64,000 bases of DNA from Rs1 sp000416275 (GCA_965243635.1 OZ251574.1:868001-932000), one strand, 5' to 3'. Positions 41,721-51,560 are shown, counted from the stretch's first letter. A program made the numbers and translations. The notes: generated by a model from the sequence alone, not told the origin.

Positions 41721-42620
41721 ATGGCACAGATTAGTATTGCACAGGCGCTGTTACACAGTCGGCGGTTAACTGCTAGCAGCGAGAGCCCGCAATTGGATGT
41801 GCAGTTATTACTAGCGCATGTGTTGCACAAACCGTTCAGTTATTTGTTTACCTGGCCTGAAAAATACCTGACTAGCCAGGAGCAGGCCGCATTTGAAAAA
41901 CTGTTAGCGCAGCGCTGTGTCGGGGAGCCGATCGCCTACTTGCTAGGCTATCAAGACTTTTGGAGCTTGCGCTTAAAAGTCTCTAAAGATACATTGATTC
42001 CCCGCCCAGATACCGAATTGTTAGTTGAGTTGGTGTTGGGCTTAGGCTTACCTGTGGCTAATAAGGCGCAAGGTCTGCAGTTTAAAGATCAGCCTGCAGC
42101 TGGCATCACAGTGCTTGATCTTGGTACCGGTACCGGAGCTATCGCCTTGGCGCTGGCGAGTGAGCAGCCTAACTGGAGCTTTTTTGCCTCTGATTATCTG
42201 CCGGCGGCGGCTGCGTTAGCCGAAAGCAATCGATGTCAGTTAAGGCTCGATAATGTCGAAATTACTACTGGTAGTTGGTTTGAACCCCATCGGGGCAAGC
42301 GCTTTAATGTCATTGTTTCCAACCCTCCCTATATTGAAGAACAAGATCGGCACTTAGCTGAAGGCGACGTTAGGTTTGAGCCTTTGAGCGCGCTTACCAG
42401 TGCTGATCATGGTCTGCAAGATATTAAATTAATCATCCAGCAAGCCCCTGATTATTTACTTGAACATGGCTGTTTGCTATTAGAGCATGGCTACAACCAA
42501 GGGCCGCAGGTGCGGGATTTGTTCGCCAAACGAGGCTTTGCAGCAGTGCGTACCGAGCAAGATCTAGCCGCTAATGACCGGGTGACACTAGGTGTATGGG
42601 CTGGATGTGAGCCTCGATAA
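41721..42620 (+). CDS. prmC: Release factor glutamine methyltransferase
   Basis: A 299-residue SAM-dependent enzyme that methylates the GGQ glutamine of release factors. The N-terminal helical domain is followed by the SAM site VLDLGTGTGAIALALA and the catalytic NPPY motif in VIVSNPPYIEE. It is slightly longer than E. coli PrmC (277) because of an insertion around residues 105-125 before the SAM motif. It lies in the hemA operon between prfA and moeB. Confidence 0.95.
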   Translation: MAQISIAQALLHSRRLTASSESPQLDVQLLLAHVLHKPFSYLFTWPEKYLTSQEQAAFEKLLAQRCVGEPIAYLLGYQDFWSLRLKVSKDTLIPRPDTELLVELVLGLGLPVANKAQGLQFKDQPAAGITVLDLGTGTGAIALALASEQPNWSFFASDYLPAAAALAESNRCQLRLDNVEITTGSWFEPHRGKRFNVIVSNPPYIEEQDRHLAEGDVRFEPLSALTSADHGLQDIKLIIQQAPDYLLEHGCLLLEHGYNQGPQVRDLFAKRGFAAVRTEQDLAANDRVTLGVWAGCEPR

Positions 42621-42652
42621 TTAATAAAACCATATTAAGTTGGAGCTAATAG

Positions 42653-43402
42653 ATGTTATCTGATCAGCAGTTACTGCGGTACTCTAGGCAAATAATGCTC
42701 GGTGATGTAGATATAGAAGGGCAAGAGAAGTTGCTTGCCGCCAGTGTGCTGCTGGTCGGTTTGGGAGGCTTGGGTAGTCCTGTGGCTATGTACCTGGCGG
42801 CAGCAGGAGTCGGGAAACTGATATTAGTTGATGATGATGAGGTTGAAATATCAAATCTGCAGCGACAGATTATTCATGATGAACGCAGTGTCGGCGCGGC
42901 AAAAGTTGACTCTGCAGCGCAGCGTATCGCGCTGTTAAATCCCGATGTGCGCGTGGAGCAAGTAAAGCGGCGTTTGGATAGTGAGCAGCTTAGTCGGTAC
43001 ATCAAATCTGTCGATTTGGTGGTCGATTGCACTGATAATTTTAAAAGTCGCTTCATGATAAATAAATGCTGTGTTGAACAAATGGTTCCCCTGGTCAGTG
43101 GTGCGGCGATTCGCATGGAGGGGCAGTTACTGACTATCGATCCTCGCCAGCCAAATACAGCTTGTTATCAGTGCCTTTACCCAGAGGCGGGTAACGATGA
43201 TCTCAGCTGTGCTGAATCGGGAGTGCTGGCGCCGCTAGTCGGTGTGATAGGTTCGATGCAGGCGATAGAGGCAATTAAAGTACTGACTGGGATGAGTGGT
43301 ACTCTGGTTGGGCGACTGCTGATTTTCGATGGAAAAAACATGCAGTGGCAGTCGCTAAAGTTGAAAGCGGATCCCGATTGCCCGGTGTGTGCCAAGCGTT
43401 AA
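42653..43402 (+). CDS. moeB: MoeB/HesA-type adenylyltransferase
   Basis: A 249-residue ThiF-fold enzyme that activates the C-terminus of MoaD (or ThiS) by adenylation for molybdopterin or thiamine synthesis. It has the ATP loop VGLGGLGSPVAMYLA, the Arg region QRQIIHDE, the Asp of DCTDNFKSRF, and zinc ligands CYQC and CPVC. Length matches E. coli MoeB. It ends the hemA operon and is convergent with ansA (21-base gap). Confidence 0.9.
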   Translation: MLSDQQLLRYSRQIMLGDVDIEGQEKLLAASVLLVGLGGLGSPVAMYLAAAGVGKLILVDDDEVEISNLQRQIIHDERSVGAAKVDSAAQRIALLNPDVRVEQVKRRLDSEQLSRYIKSVDLVVDCTDNFKSRFMINKCCVEQMVPLVSGAAIRMEGQLLTIDPRQPNTACYQCLYPEAGNDDLSCAESGVLAPLVGVIGSMQAIEAIKVLTGMSGTLVGRLLIFDGKNMQWQSLKLKADPDCPVCAKR

Positions 43403-43423
43403 AGAATTTAGTTTCAGCATGTC

Positions 43424-44395
43424 TTACCGGTAGCTGTCGAGGTTGATATAAAGATCGGTTACTAGGTCTTCTAAGGTTCTATCGAGCGCGCTAATAATGC
43501 CTAGTTTATTTAGTACCGACCCTACAGCATAAGTGCCTTGTGCTACTTTTCCTCGATAGCATTGCGTCATGTTGATAACCACCACGTCTCGTTCTACCGC
43601 TGCCTCTAAAGCCTCAATTAAGTCGCTGTTCTGATCGGGGGGGTTGCCTGCGCCGTAGCTGAGCATCACCACTGCCTTAATCTTTTCGTCTAATAAAGCC
43701 GCATCGATACTCACTTTACTGATGCCTGGGTAGAGCAGTAGTACCGCGACACTCTGCGGTTGCAGGGGCGATAATTTGAACGATGACTGGCGATTCTCTG
43801 GCCGTGACTGGTTGAGTGGCCTGTGCTGTTCGGTAAAGTTCAAAGTAATGTCAGCGACCGCTAGGGGGCGAGAATTATAGCTAGTGAATGCAGCGAGCGC
43901 GCTAGTATCTACTTTTTTAGCGCAGGCACCGGCGATTAGTGTGCCGGCAAAGCTAAGACACACTTGGTTAACTTTACCGCTGCGTGCGAAAAGTATCGCA
44001 TCTTGTATGTTGCCGGGCCCATCGCTACGGGCTTTACACATTGGGATTTGTGAGCCCGTGACGATTACCGGCTTAATGCTTTCGCCTAATATATGGTGTA
44101 ATGCCGCGGCAGTGTAAGCCATAGTATCCGTGCCATGTAATACTATAAATCCAGCATATTGTCGGTAGTTATCGTCAATACACTGGGCAATCGCTAGCCA
44201 GTCATGAGGCTGGGCGTTCGAACTGTCGATTAACCGAGGGAACTCTAGTACTTCGAAGGGCTTTAGCTGTTCTAATGCGCTGCTATTAAAAGCGTTGGCT
44301 ATCAGCTGCGACATGCCGCTACTGGTTTGATAACCACTGGCGCTAGGCTGCATGCCAATAGTGCCGCCAGTATAGATGATTAGAATAGGTAGCAT
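43424..44395 (-). CDS. ansA: Type I L-asparaginase
   Basis: A 323-residue hydrolase making aspartate and ammonia from asparagine. The first catalytic Thr is in IYTGGTIGM and the second in FIVLHGTDTMAYTA; VTGSQIPM and LFARSGKVNQVCLSFAG are also typical. No signal peptide, so it is the cytoplasmic, low-affinity type. It begins 55 bases after the yfjD stop on the same strand and may be read together with it. Confidence 0.92.
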   Translation of the reverse strand: MLPILIIYTGGTIGMQPSASGYQTSSGMSQLIANAFNSSALEQLKPFEVLEFPRLIDSSNAQPHDWLAIAQCIDDNYRQYAGFIVLHGTDTMAYTAAALHHILGESIKPVIVTGSQIPMCKARSDGPGNIQDAILFARSGKVNQVCLSFAGTLIAGACAKKVDTSALAAFTSYNSRPLAVADITLNFTEQHRPLNQSRPENRQSSFKLSPLQPQSVAVLLLYPGISKVSIDAALLDEKIKAVVMLSYGAGNPPDQNSDLIEALEAAVERDVVVINMTQCYRGKVAQGTYAVGSVLNKLGIISALDRTLEDLVTDLYINLDSYR

Positions 44396-44450
44396 AAAAA
44401 ATTATCCGCTAATAAAGTGACTAAAACCAGCGGCTAGCTTTTTTAAGCGC

Positions 44451-45728
44451 TTAATCGTCGTCATCTTCAGGAGAGTCTAAAGCGAACAGCCGCGATGATT
44501 TAATTTGATTGTCAGAAATTTGTAGGGTTTCAATGTGGTAGTGAGCTACTTTTAAACAGACATTGGCCTGAGGGATCACCTCTAGTGTTTCAGTAATCAA
44601 TCCGTTGAGAGTCTTGGGGCCATTAGTCGGTAATTGCCAATTTAGTGATTTATTAATTTCACGAATAAATGCAGAGCCTTCAATAATATAGCTATTATCT
44701 GCCTGTTTGTGGATTTCGCTGCTCTGCTCATTTTGTTGGCTGGAAAGCTCGCCAACTATCTCTTCCAGAATATCTGCCAAGGTCGCTATGCCTTGAATAT
44801 CACCGTACTCGTCGACCACTAGCCCCAACCGATGATTTTCATTTAAAAAATTGATCAGCTGGACCTGTAAGCGGGTGCTTTCCGGAATGAAATAGGCCTC
44901 GCGTATGGTTTGCACTAAGGTGGTTTTAGATAAATTATTCTGTTGGATTAGCTTGGTTAAATCGCGTAAGTGCAAAATGCCGATAGTCTTATTAATGTCA
45001 GAGTTAAACACCGGCAGTAAAGTATGTTCAGAGGAGGTGATGATATCGAGGATTTGCTGAAAGTCTGCATCCAGATCAATACCGATGATTTCACTGCGCG
45101 GAATCATAATATCTTCTACAGTCACCTCGTTTAGTTCGAGTACGCCAAGTAGCATCGACTGCTTGCCCTGGGGTAAAGTGTCACCCGATTCATTGACGAT
45201 AGTGCGCAGCTCCTCAGTGCTGAGGTTTTTACTGTCATTGCTAGTGGTGGATATGCCGCAGAGGTGCAAAATACCGTTAGTAATCTGATTGACCACATAG
45301 ACCAGTGGATACATGATCTTCAGCAGAGGGCCGAGTACGTGAGCGGCAGGAAAAGCAATTTTTTCAGGGTGCAGCGCGGCAATTGTTTTAGGAGTGACTT
45401 CTGCAAAAATTAAAATAACGATGGTCAAGGTCGCCGTTGATATGGCGATGCCAGCATCTCCCCAGAGTCTAAAGGCGACAATAGTGGCGATTGACGAGGC
45501 GAGGATATTTACAAAGTTATTGCCAATTAGAATCACGCCGATGAGGCGCTCTGGTTGTTCAAGCAGCTTCTGTGCTTTTTTGGCGGCTGGGTGCTTTTGC
45601 TTTACTAGGTTTTTTAAACGATAGCGATTGAGCGACATCATGCTGGTTTCTGAGCTTGAGAAAAAGGCAGAGCATAAAATCAAGAAGCAGAGAATGCCTA
45701 AAAGTAGGCTGATCGACGCGTCTTCCAA
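44451..45728 (-). CDS. yfjD: HlyC/CorC-family transporter (CNNM/DUF21)
   Basis: A 425-residue protein. The N-terminal CNNM (DUF21) membrane domain has about four helices and the signature FFSSSETSMMSLNRYRL, followed by two CBS domains (about 195-325) and a C-terminal CorC/HlyC transporter-associated domain. Proteins of this type export Mg2+ or influence divalent-cation homeostasis. It lies downstream of ypjD, divergent from ffh, the usual gammaproteobacterial order. Confidence 0.92.
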   Translation of the reverse strand: MEDASISLLLGILCFLILCSAFFSSSETSMMSLNRYRLKNLVKQKHPAAKKAQKLLEQPERLIGVILIGNNFVNILASSIATIVAFRLWGDAGIAISTATLTIVILIFAEVTPKTIAALHPEKIAFPAAHVLGPLLKIMYPLVYVVNQITNGILHLCGISTTSNDSKNLSTEELRTIVNESGDTLPQGKQSMLLGVLELNEVTVEDIMIPRSEIIGIDLDADFQQILDIITSSEHTLLPVFNSDINKTIGILHLRDLTKLIQQNNLSKTTLVQTIREAYFIPESTRLQVQLINFLNENHRLGLVVDEYGDIQGIATLADILEEIVGELSSQQNEQSSEIHKQADNSYIIEGSAFIREINKSLNWQLPTNGPKTLNGLITETLEVIPQANVCLKVAHYHIETLQISDNQIKSSRLFALDSPEDDDD

Positions 45729-45811
45729 GGTAGTGGATCCTGTATAATTTAGATTTCGCTATTGTCTGATTAGCAGCTCTGGCTGTCAATACAAATAACA
45801 ATTGTGGAAGG

Positions 45812-46618
45812 TTAACTTTGGATATTAATCAATTCAAGTACTAGTTTTGATCCGAAAAAGCTGAGCATCAGCGAAAGAAAGCCGCCAATTGTCCAGCGAA
45901 TTGCCTTGTGTCCACGCCATCCCCAAAAAATCCGGCCGCACAATAGCGTGGCAAAGATCGTCCAGGAGAGTAGAGACAACACCGTTTTGTGCACTAAGTG
46001 CTGACCCAAAATGTCGTCGACGTAGATAAAACCTATCACTAAAGCCGCGGAAAGTAGAATAAATCCAGTCCAAAGCATTTCAAACAGCAGTCTTTCCATG
46101 GTCTGCAGCGGCGGTAGAGAGTTGAGAAAGCGGCCGGAAATATTGCGTTTTAAGGCGTGATCTTGGCGATGTAATAAAACGGCTTGAAAAGCGGCTAAGG
46201 TAAAAATGCTATAGGATAAAATCGATAGTAAAATATGGCTGATAACGCCTGGTGCGTAAGGCTTTGGCTGGGGTTGAGTCAAGAGGAAATCCAGCAGCGC
46301 GAGGGTCGCCGCCATCGGCAGTACCACGATGAATAAATTGTCAACTTTTTGTTTTAAACTGCTAATAATCAACACTAAAGCGACCAGCCAGCTAACGAGT
46401 GAGCCAGTGGTAAAAAAACTGAAATTAATACCCCCTTCCAAGTGCAGTGACTGCTGTAGGATCAGCGTGTGAAAAACAAGTGCAACAATGCCCAGAATTT
46501 TGGTGATATGTCTGTTGTGTAAGAATGAGGTACCCGCAGCATTGACTAAGTGAAAATATTGAATGCCTGCGCTCAGCCCGTATAACAAAACTGTGATGAA
46601 AATAAAAACCGTTAACAT
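45812..46618 (-). CDS. ypjD: CcsA-like cytochrome c assembly protein YpjD
   Basis: A 268-residue integral membrane protein with about eight helices. The family motif with tryptophans is reduced, but conserved histidines in SHILLSILSYSIF and HLVHKTVLSLLSW, with GWRGHKAIRW, match the CcsA/HemX-like domain. The exact role of YpjD is unproved. It is divergent from ffh across a 429-base spacer. Confidence 0.9.
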   Translation of the reverse strand: MLTVFIFITVLLYGLSAGIQYFHLVNAAGTSFLHNRHITKILGIVALVFHTLILQQSLHLEGGINFSFFTTGSLVSWLVALVLIISSLKQKVDNLFIVVLPMAATLALLDFLLTQPQPKPYAPGVISHILLSILSYSIFTLAAFQAVLLHRQDHALKRNISGRFLNSLPPLQTMERLLFEMLWTGFILLSAALVIGFIYVDDILGQHLVHKTVLSLLSWTIFATLLCGRIFWGWRGHKAIRWTIGGFLSLMLSFFGSKLVLELINIQS

Positions 46619-47047
46619 TAAGCGTCTCCTTGTGGGGCGCTATTTTGCCATAAAATCATAGCTGATTGTAGATTAGTTTCCTCTCATAAACAGATCAACA
46701 GTGGCAAAAAACTAGCTACTTAAGCTGAGAGCCTCTCAACAAAGCCAAACTTTACTGTGCAGAGCTCAGGGTATCGAAGATTAATTAGAAAAGGGCGCGT
46801 AATCACCTGTTTCTTGCTCAAGGTTACTTGCAGATTCGTAAAATGATCGAATTTCTCTGACAATGTTATGGTTTATCGAGCAAAACCGCTTAAGTATCGT
46901 TTGGTTCTTATTTAATCACGCAATGCGGTAGGCGAAAATAGCATGATTGAGTTACAATGCTCGATATTCAAAGCAGCTGATTTTAAAAGTTACCAACAAA
47001 TCTCAGGGTCAGCGCAACAGCACAGTAAAAAGATTTAAGAGGCGAGT
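46619..47047. other. Divergent promoter region between ypjD and ffh
   Basis: No gene or repeat copy. GAGTTACAATGCTCG near 46950 contains a TACAAT -10-like box suited to ffh. Nothing else recognised. Confidence 0.4.
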
Positions 47048-48430
47048 ATGTTCGAGAATTTATCAGAGCGATTAACCGGCACCCTGAAAGCGGTCACTGG
47101 TCAGGCAAAATTAACAGAAGATAATATTAAAGACACTTTACGTGAAGTGCGCATGGCGCTGTTGGAAGCAGATGTAGCGCTGCCAGTGGTAAAAGATTTC
47201 ATCAGTGGCGTTAAAGAGCGTGCGGTCGGTCAAGAGGTATCAGTTAGCTTAAAGCCTGGTCAAGTATTCGTCAAAATCGTCAACGAAGAACTTATTCGAG
47301 TGATGGGGGAGGCTAATTCAAGGTTGGATTTAGCGGCAACTCCTCCAGCTGTAGTGTTGATGGCTGGTTTGCAAGGTGCTGGTAAAACCACTACTGTTGC
47401 CAAGCTAGCAAAAATGCTAAAAGAGCGAGAAAAGAAAAAGGTATTGGTGGTCTCTGCAGATGTCTATCGTCCCGCGGCGATTAAACAGTTGGAAACACTC
47501 GCGCTAGAAGTGGGAGTTGAGTTTTTTCCCTCAGACATCCAGCAAGCTCCTATTGAAATTGCCAATCGGGCTCTTGCGCATGCAAAATTACAGCATTTTG
47601 ATGTGTTGTTGGTCGACACCGCTGGTCGATTAGCCGTCGATAGCGAAATGATGGCTGAAATTAAAGATTTGCATACCGCTATTAAACCGGTTGAGACTTT
47701 GTTTGTAGTCGATGCAATGACGGGTCAAGATGCTGCAAACACTGCTAAAGCTTTCGGGGAAGTACTGCCTTTGACCGGGGTTATTTTAACCAAGGCAGAT
47801 GGCGATGCGCGCGGTGGCGCCGCATTATCAGTCAGGCAAATAACCGGTAAGCCGATTAAGTTTATCGGTATGGGCGAAAAGATGGATGCTCTAGAGCCAT
47901 TCCATCCAGATCGTTTAGCTTCACGCATTTTAGGGATGGGTGATGTGCTTTCTTTAGTCGAGGACGCTGAGCGAAAAATCGATAAAAAGAAAGCGGAAAA
48001 ATTTGCCGCTAAAATGAGCAAAGGTAAACGCTTTACCTTGGAAGACTTTAAAGAGCAGATTCAGCAGATGGACAACATGGGCGGCATGATGTCGATGATG
48101 GACAAGCTGCCGGGCATGGGACAAATGGTGCAAGCAGCCCAAGCTGCGCAGGCGGAAAAAGGTATGGGTAAACTGGTGGTCATTATTAATTCAATGACCG
48201 GCAAAGAGCGTCGCAATCCCGACGTGATCAGCGGCTCGCGTAAAAAGCGGATCGCGATGGGCTCTGGCACGCAAATTCAAGATGTCAACCGACTGCTTAA
48301 ACAGCACAAACAAATGGCTAAAATGATGAAAAAAGTGTCGGGCAAAGGCGGCATGGCTAAAATGATGCGCGGCATGAAAGGCATGATGCCACCGGGCATG
48401 GGTGGCGGTGGTTTTCCACCGATGCGCTAA
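47048..48430 (+). CDS. ffh: Signal recognition particle protein Ffh
   Basis: A 460-residue SRP GTPase that binds 4.5S RNA and signal sequences at the ribosome and delivers membrane proteins to FtsY. It has an N domain; the G domain has P loop GLQGAGKTTT, DTAGRLAVD, TKADGDARGG; and the M domain is rich in Met (for example DNMGGMMSMMDKLPGMGQM) and has the RNA-binding helix RKKRIAMGSG. ATG at 47048 follows GAGGCG. A strong terminator follows. Confidence 0.97.
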   Translation: MFENLSERLTGTLKAVTGQAKLTEDNIKDTLREVRMALLEADVALPVVKDFISGVKERAVGQEVSVSLKPGQVFVKIVNEELIRVMGEANSRLDLAATPPAVVLMAGLQGAGKTTTVAKLAKMLKEREKKKVLVVSADVYRPAAIKQLETLALEVGVEFFPSDIQQAPIEIANRALAHAKLQHFDVLLVDTAGRLAVDSEMMAEIKDLHTAIKPVETLFVVDAMTGQDAANTAKAFGEVLPLTGVILTKADGDARGGAALSVRQITGKPIKFIGMGEKMDALEPFHPDRLASRILGMGDVLSLVEDAERKIDKKKAEKFAAKMSKGKRFTLEDFKEQIQQMDNMGGMMSMMDKLPGMGQMVQAAQAAQAEKGMGKLVVIINSMTGKERRNPDVISGSRKKRIAMGSGTQIQDVNRLLKQHKQMAKMMKKVSGKGGMAKMMRGMKGMMPPGMGGGGFPPMR

Positions 48431-48458
48431 TCGCCTAAGCTAGGGTAATCAATGTATT

Positions 48459-48484
48459 AAAAAAAGGGCGCAAGCCCTTTTTTT
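48459..48484 (+). terminator. Rho-independent terminator of ffh
   Basis: A7-GGGC-GCAA-GCCC-T7: a short GC stem with flanking A and U runs, 28 bases after the ffh stop. Confidence 0.92.
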
Positions 48485-48493
48485 GTATTAGCA

Positions 48494-48576
48494 CTGCATT
48501 TAATTGAGCTAAAAATCTAGCGGGTAAATTGAGAGAATAAATTTTTTAACTGCATCACCAGTGAAAATTGGCTGCT
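48494..48576 (-). pseudogene. Remnant of a chemoreceptor 3' end
   Basis: About 80 bases align with 51806-51890, which covers the last codons and tail of the chemoreceptor gene at 51829 (shared ATGCAGTTAAAA, TCTCTCA and CTAG stop region). The remnant has lost the reading frame. It lies directly after the autotransporter gene, indicating an old duplication of this region. Confidence 0.7.
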
Positions 48577-48591
48577 AAAACCAGCAAAGCG

Positions 48592-51012
48592 TTAAAACAT
48601 CCAGCGCGCATTTAACTTAAAGGTGCCTTGCTTAAAATGCTCGCGACCGTTGACGCTATATTTTGCCGTGATGTTGGTGTCGTTCTCCAATGTATACTGC
48701 ATGCCAATGGCCGCATCGTAAGTGAGTGCCGCGGGTTTTATGCCCTCGGTGGTGAACTGGGCACCGCCACCGCCACCGCCACCGCCACCGCCACCGCCAC
48801 CGCCACCGGCATAGCTTGAGGTCAATTTAGAGCGATCAGCCATTAAATCATAGCCTAGGCCCAGTTCAGTGATAAGGCTCAGGTGATTGGTTGCGCGGTA
48901 TTGATGCCTAAAGCCGGCGGATACCACTAAGCTATCAAAACTGTCATCTTTGACGATTAAATTTAACGCCCCTGCGCCTGATTCGCGGTAGCCGTTAACA
49001 TCGATGTAACGGTAACTCGCACCGATGTAAGGGGTAATGGCAGTTTTTTCTGATAACTGAATATGACGGGCTAAGTCGGAATGCAATTGAAACTGCCAGC
49101 CGTCATATTCAGACTTCGCGATATCATTGGTAAACAACAGGCGACTGCTGTCATATTTCAACTGGCCAACACTGGATTGAATCGACCACAATGTCTGTTC
49201 ATCTAGCTGTTTAGAGGCGTATACATTGGCTTGATAGCTATCAATGCTCACTACATTGTTACCAGCGCTCAAGCGGCTGTCGACATCACTGTTGGCATAA
49301 GAGAATGCTGCACCGACTTGCCAACTAGGCGAGTATTCGCCATCAATACCGATGACTAGTCCATAACTATCGACATCATAGCCCTGCACACCTTGTTGGG
49401 TATCTTGCTCTGCTCGACTGCCAAATGTTTGTAACCAAAAATGTTGATTTTTTAAGGTCATATCACCTGAGGATAAACCGCTGATATTTCTTTGGCGTGC
49501 ACTGACTAATCTGGTGACAGCTTTAGATGTTAATGAAGAGGCTAAACTCACTCCCCCAGCTGCCGCCGGCAACGTTGATTCGACCGCATTGGCGACCTCT
49601 GCAGCAGTGCTCAAGCTAACGAAATGCGCAGCGAGCTCACCAGAGGGATTATTAGCAATCACCGAGTCGAGCACCACTGCAGCACCTTCCGCTGCTGTCT
49701 TGTTGGAAGATAATACGCTTGCCGATACTTCAGGAGCGGCAGCCTTCAAGGTTAAATCAATCGTGTTAGTATCTAAAATGGCATCAAAATCAAATAATAA
49801 TGAATTGTCAGTTACCGTAAAAGCACTACCCCCGGCACTCTCAGTGATCGTACTTGCGGCGATAATATCATCGAGGCCAGTACTTACGATGGCGGAAAAG
49901 TCAAAGCTTGGATTGGCAACATCGACAATAATATCGGTATTACTAAGCAGTGTTAAGTTCCCGGTGATGTTTAATTTGCTGTAGGTCGTATTATCAGTGA
50001 CGGCTGTTTTGAATGTAGAAAAACCAGCGACATTACCGGTGATAGTGCTAGAAGCTGCAGAAAAAAGAGTATCACCCGCTGCACTGCTAATCACATGACT
50101 TGTAATGTTAGAACCTGTTTTTAAGACTAAAAGATTAGCACCGCCGGAGAAAGCGATAGCAGTGCCAGAAGTACTAGTGATAGCACCTGAGTTATAAACC
50201 TTACTGTTGCCAGTGGAGTTAATGGCTACGCCATCAGCACCACCACTCTTGCCCAGCCCACCAGTAATGTTACCACTATTCGTTAAAGTGAAACCCGAAC
50301 CTGTTACCCCAGCACCACCAGCACCACTACTACCAACAGGACCACCTCCCCCCCCCGTTATGTTGTTACTATTCGTTAAAGTGAAACCCGAACCTGTTAC
50401 CCCAGCACCACCAGCACCAGCCACACCACCACCCACAGCTCTACCACCCTCACCACCAGTAATGTAACTACTATTGGTTAAAGTGTAACCCAAGCCTGTT
50501 ACCCCAGCACCGCCAACACCACCCACACCACCACCACCAATAGGACCACCCCACCCACCAGTAATGTTACTACTATTGGTTAAAGTGAAGCCCGAGCCTG
50601 TTACCCCAGCACCAGCAGCCCCACCAACACCACCGGAAGGACCACCCATACCATGAGCGCCTGTAAATTTGAAGGTAGAGCTAGTAGCTGCAAAAGTTAA
50701 TTCAGCGTTAATATTGAACGTGCCTGTTAGCTCAATATTGTTATTTGCAGTAAATATCGTATTTTTAGTTAGCGCGATCATGGTTGAGCCTAAATCTAAA
50801 GGCGTAAAGCTACCAAAATCAATGGTTATTGTTGAATCAAGATCTGCATTAGCGGCTGTTATCGCCGTGTTTAAAGCGGCTATTGTCGCAGCGCTAACAG
50901 TGTGTGTTGCCGCTAGCGTATGATTGCTTACCAAGGCTAGTAATAAACTCGTACTCAATATTGTCAATGCTGAAGGTTTTTGAATGGCCATTTTTGTCAG
51001 TAATAGTCGCAT
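48592..51012 (-). CDS. Autotransporter with Gly-rich passenger and beta-barrel
   Basis: An 806-residue type V secreted protein. The signal peptide ends near residue 34 (LVSNHTLA). The passenger begins with right-handed beta-helix-type sequence and has four Gly-rich tandem repeats of about 32-37 residues around GVTGSGFTLTNSSNITGG (about residues 125-265). The C-terminal autotransporter beta-domain (about 535-806) starts at HFWLQTFGSRAEQ and ends in the outer-membrane signature LNARWMF with terminal Phe. A run of 15 Gly interrupts the barrel near residue 735. A G9 tract lies in the passenger. ATG at 51012 used; ATG at 50991 is also possible. Confidence 0.88.
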   Translation of the reverse strand: MRLLLTKMAIQKPSALTILSTSLLLALVSNHTLAATHTVSAATIAALNTAITAANADLDSTITIDFGSFTPLDLGSTMIALTKNTIFTANNNIELTGTFNINAELTFAATSSTFKFTGAHGMGGPSGGVGGAAGAGVTGSGFTLTNSSNITGGWGGPIGGGGVGGVGGAGVTGLGYTLTNSSYITGGEGGRAVGGGVAGAGGAGVTGSGFTLTNSNNITGGGGGPVGSSGAGGAGVTGSGFTLTNSGNITGGLGKSGGADGVAINSTGNSKVYNSGAITSTSGTAIAFSGGANLLVLKTGSNITSHVISSAAGDTLFSAASSTITGNVAGFSTFKTAVTDNTTYSKLNITGNLTLLSNTDIIVDVANPSFDFSAIVSTGLDDIIAASTITESAGGSAFTVTDNSLLFDFDAILDTNTIDLTLKAAAPEVSASVLSSNKTAAEGAAVVLDSVIANNPSGELAAHFVSLSTAAEVANAVESTLPAAAGGVSLASSLTSKAVTRLVSARQRNISGLSSGDMTLKNQHFWLQTFGSRAEQDTQQGVQGYDVDSYGLVIGIDGEYSPSWQVGAAFSYANSDVDSRLSAGNNVVSIDSYQANVYASKQLDEQTLWSIQSSVGQLKYDSSRLLFTNDIAKSEYDGWQFQLHSDLARHIQLSEKTAITPYIGASYRYIDVNGYRESGAGALNLIVKDDSFDSLVVSAGFRHQYRATNHLSLITELGLGYDLMADRSKLTSSYAGGGGGGGGGGGGGGGAQFTTEGIKPAALTYDAAIGMQYTLENDTNITAKYSVNGREHFKQGTFKLNARWMF
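48763..48807 (-). repeat. Hexanucleotide array encoding 15 glycines
   Basis: Seven and a half copies of GGTGGC on the coding strand, giving alternating GGT and GGC Gly codons inside the autotransporter beta-domain. Change by whole units would keep the frame and alter loop length. Confidence 0.93.
50348..50356 (-). repeat. G9 homopolymer in the autotransporter coding sequence
   Basis: Nine consecutive G on the coding strand (C9 on the plus strand) in the ITGGGGGP part of the passenger. Gain or loss of one base would shift the frame and remove the barrel. Confidence 0.92.
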
Positions 51013-51378
51013 GATAATAAGCTCTGTTAATCAAATGAATGGGTGAAATAAAGTTGTCATTTTAAAAAGAAATAGAGATAAAAATACATAGCGAGCTATG
51101 CTTTAAAAATGAGCATTGATCGTTGTTTGATTGAATGTCATTTTAAAAAAACAAACAAATTCAAAATCTTACATCATAGTACTTGTTATGAATTAATGCC
51201 TGCTGAATAAATGGTTTTTTTGTTTTGCGAGCACTTTTTACTCAGTTTTATATCTCACTTAATAACTTAGAGCGCGTCATTTTGTCTACTGGACAGAGAA
51301 AATAATTATTCTTATCAATACAACAGGAGTTTTTAAATCAGGAAGATACTGGACTGAGTCCGTTTATAATGGGTGTCG
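51013..51378. other. Upstream region of the autotransporter gene
   Basis: An AT-rich spacer that should contain the autotransporter promoter. No gene recognised. Confidence 0.4.
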
Positions 51379-51450
51379 CCTGAGCATAACAACTACTCAG
51401 GTATACGGCGTTAAAATCGATTCAACATGCTAATTCACACAGTAATATCT
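51379..51450. repeat. Degenerate copy of the second repeat family
   Basis: GAGCATAAC, ACGGCGTTAAAA, CAACATGCTAATT and AGTAATA appear in the same order and spacing as in the copy at 56201. No ends or target duplication can be defined. Confidence 0.5.
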
Positions 51451-51560
51451 ATAAAATAGGGGTGAACTGCACCGCAAAATGAGGGGAGAGTGCTCACTCT
51501 GCTGTTTCACCGGTTTTGCCTTGAATTACCTTCGCTCGTGGGGTTTATCTGAGGTCTAAA

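Noticed and set aside
49514..50923. Long proline and alanine-rich frames opposite the autotransporter
   Set aside because: They are antisense to Gly-rich repeats and arise from composition. There is no start context.
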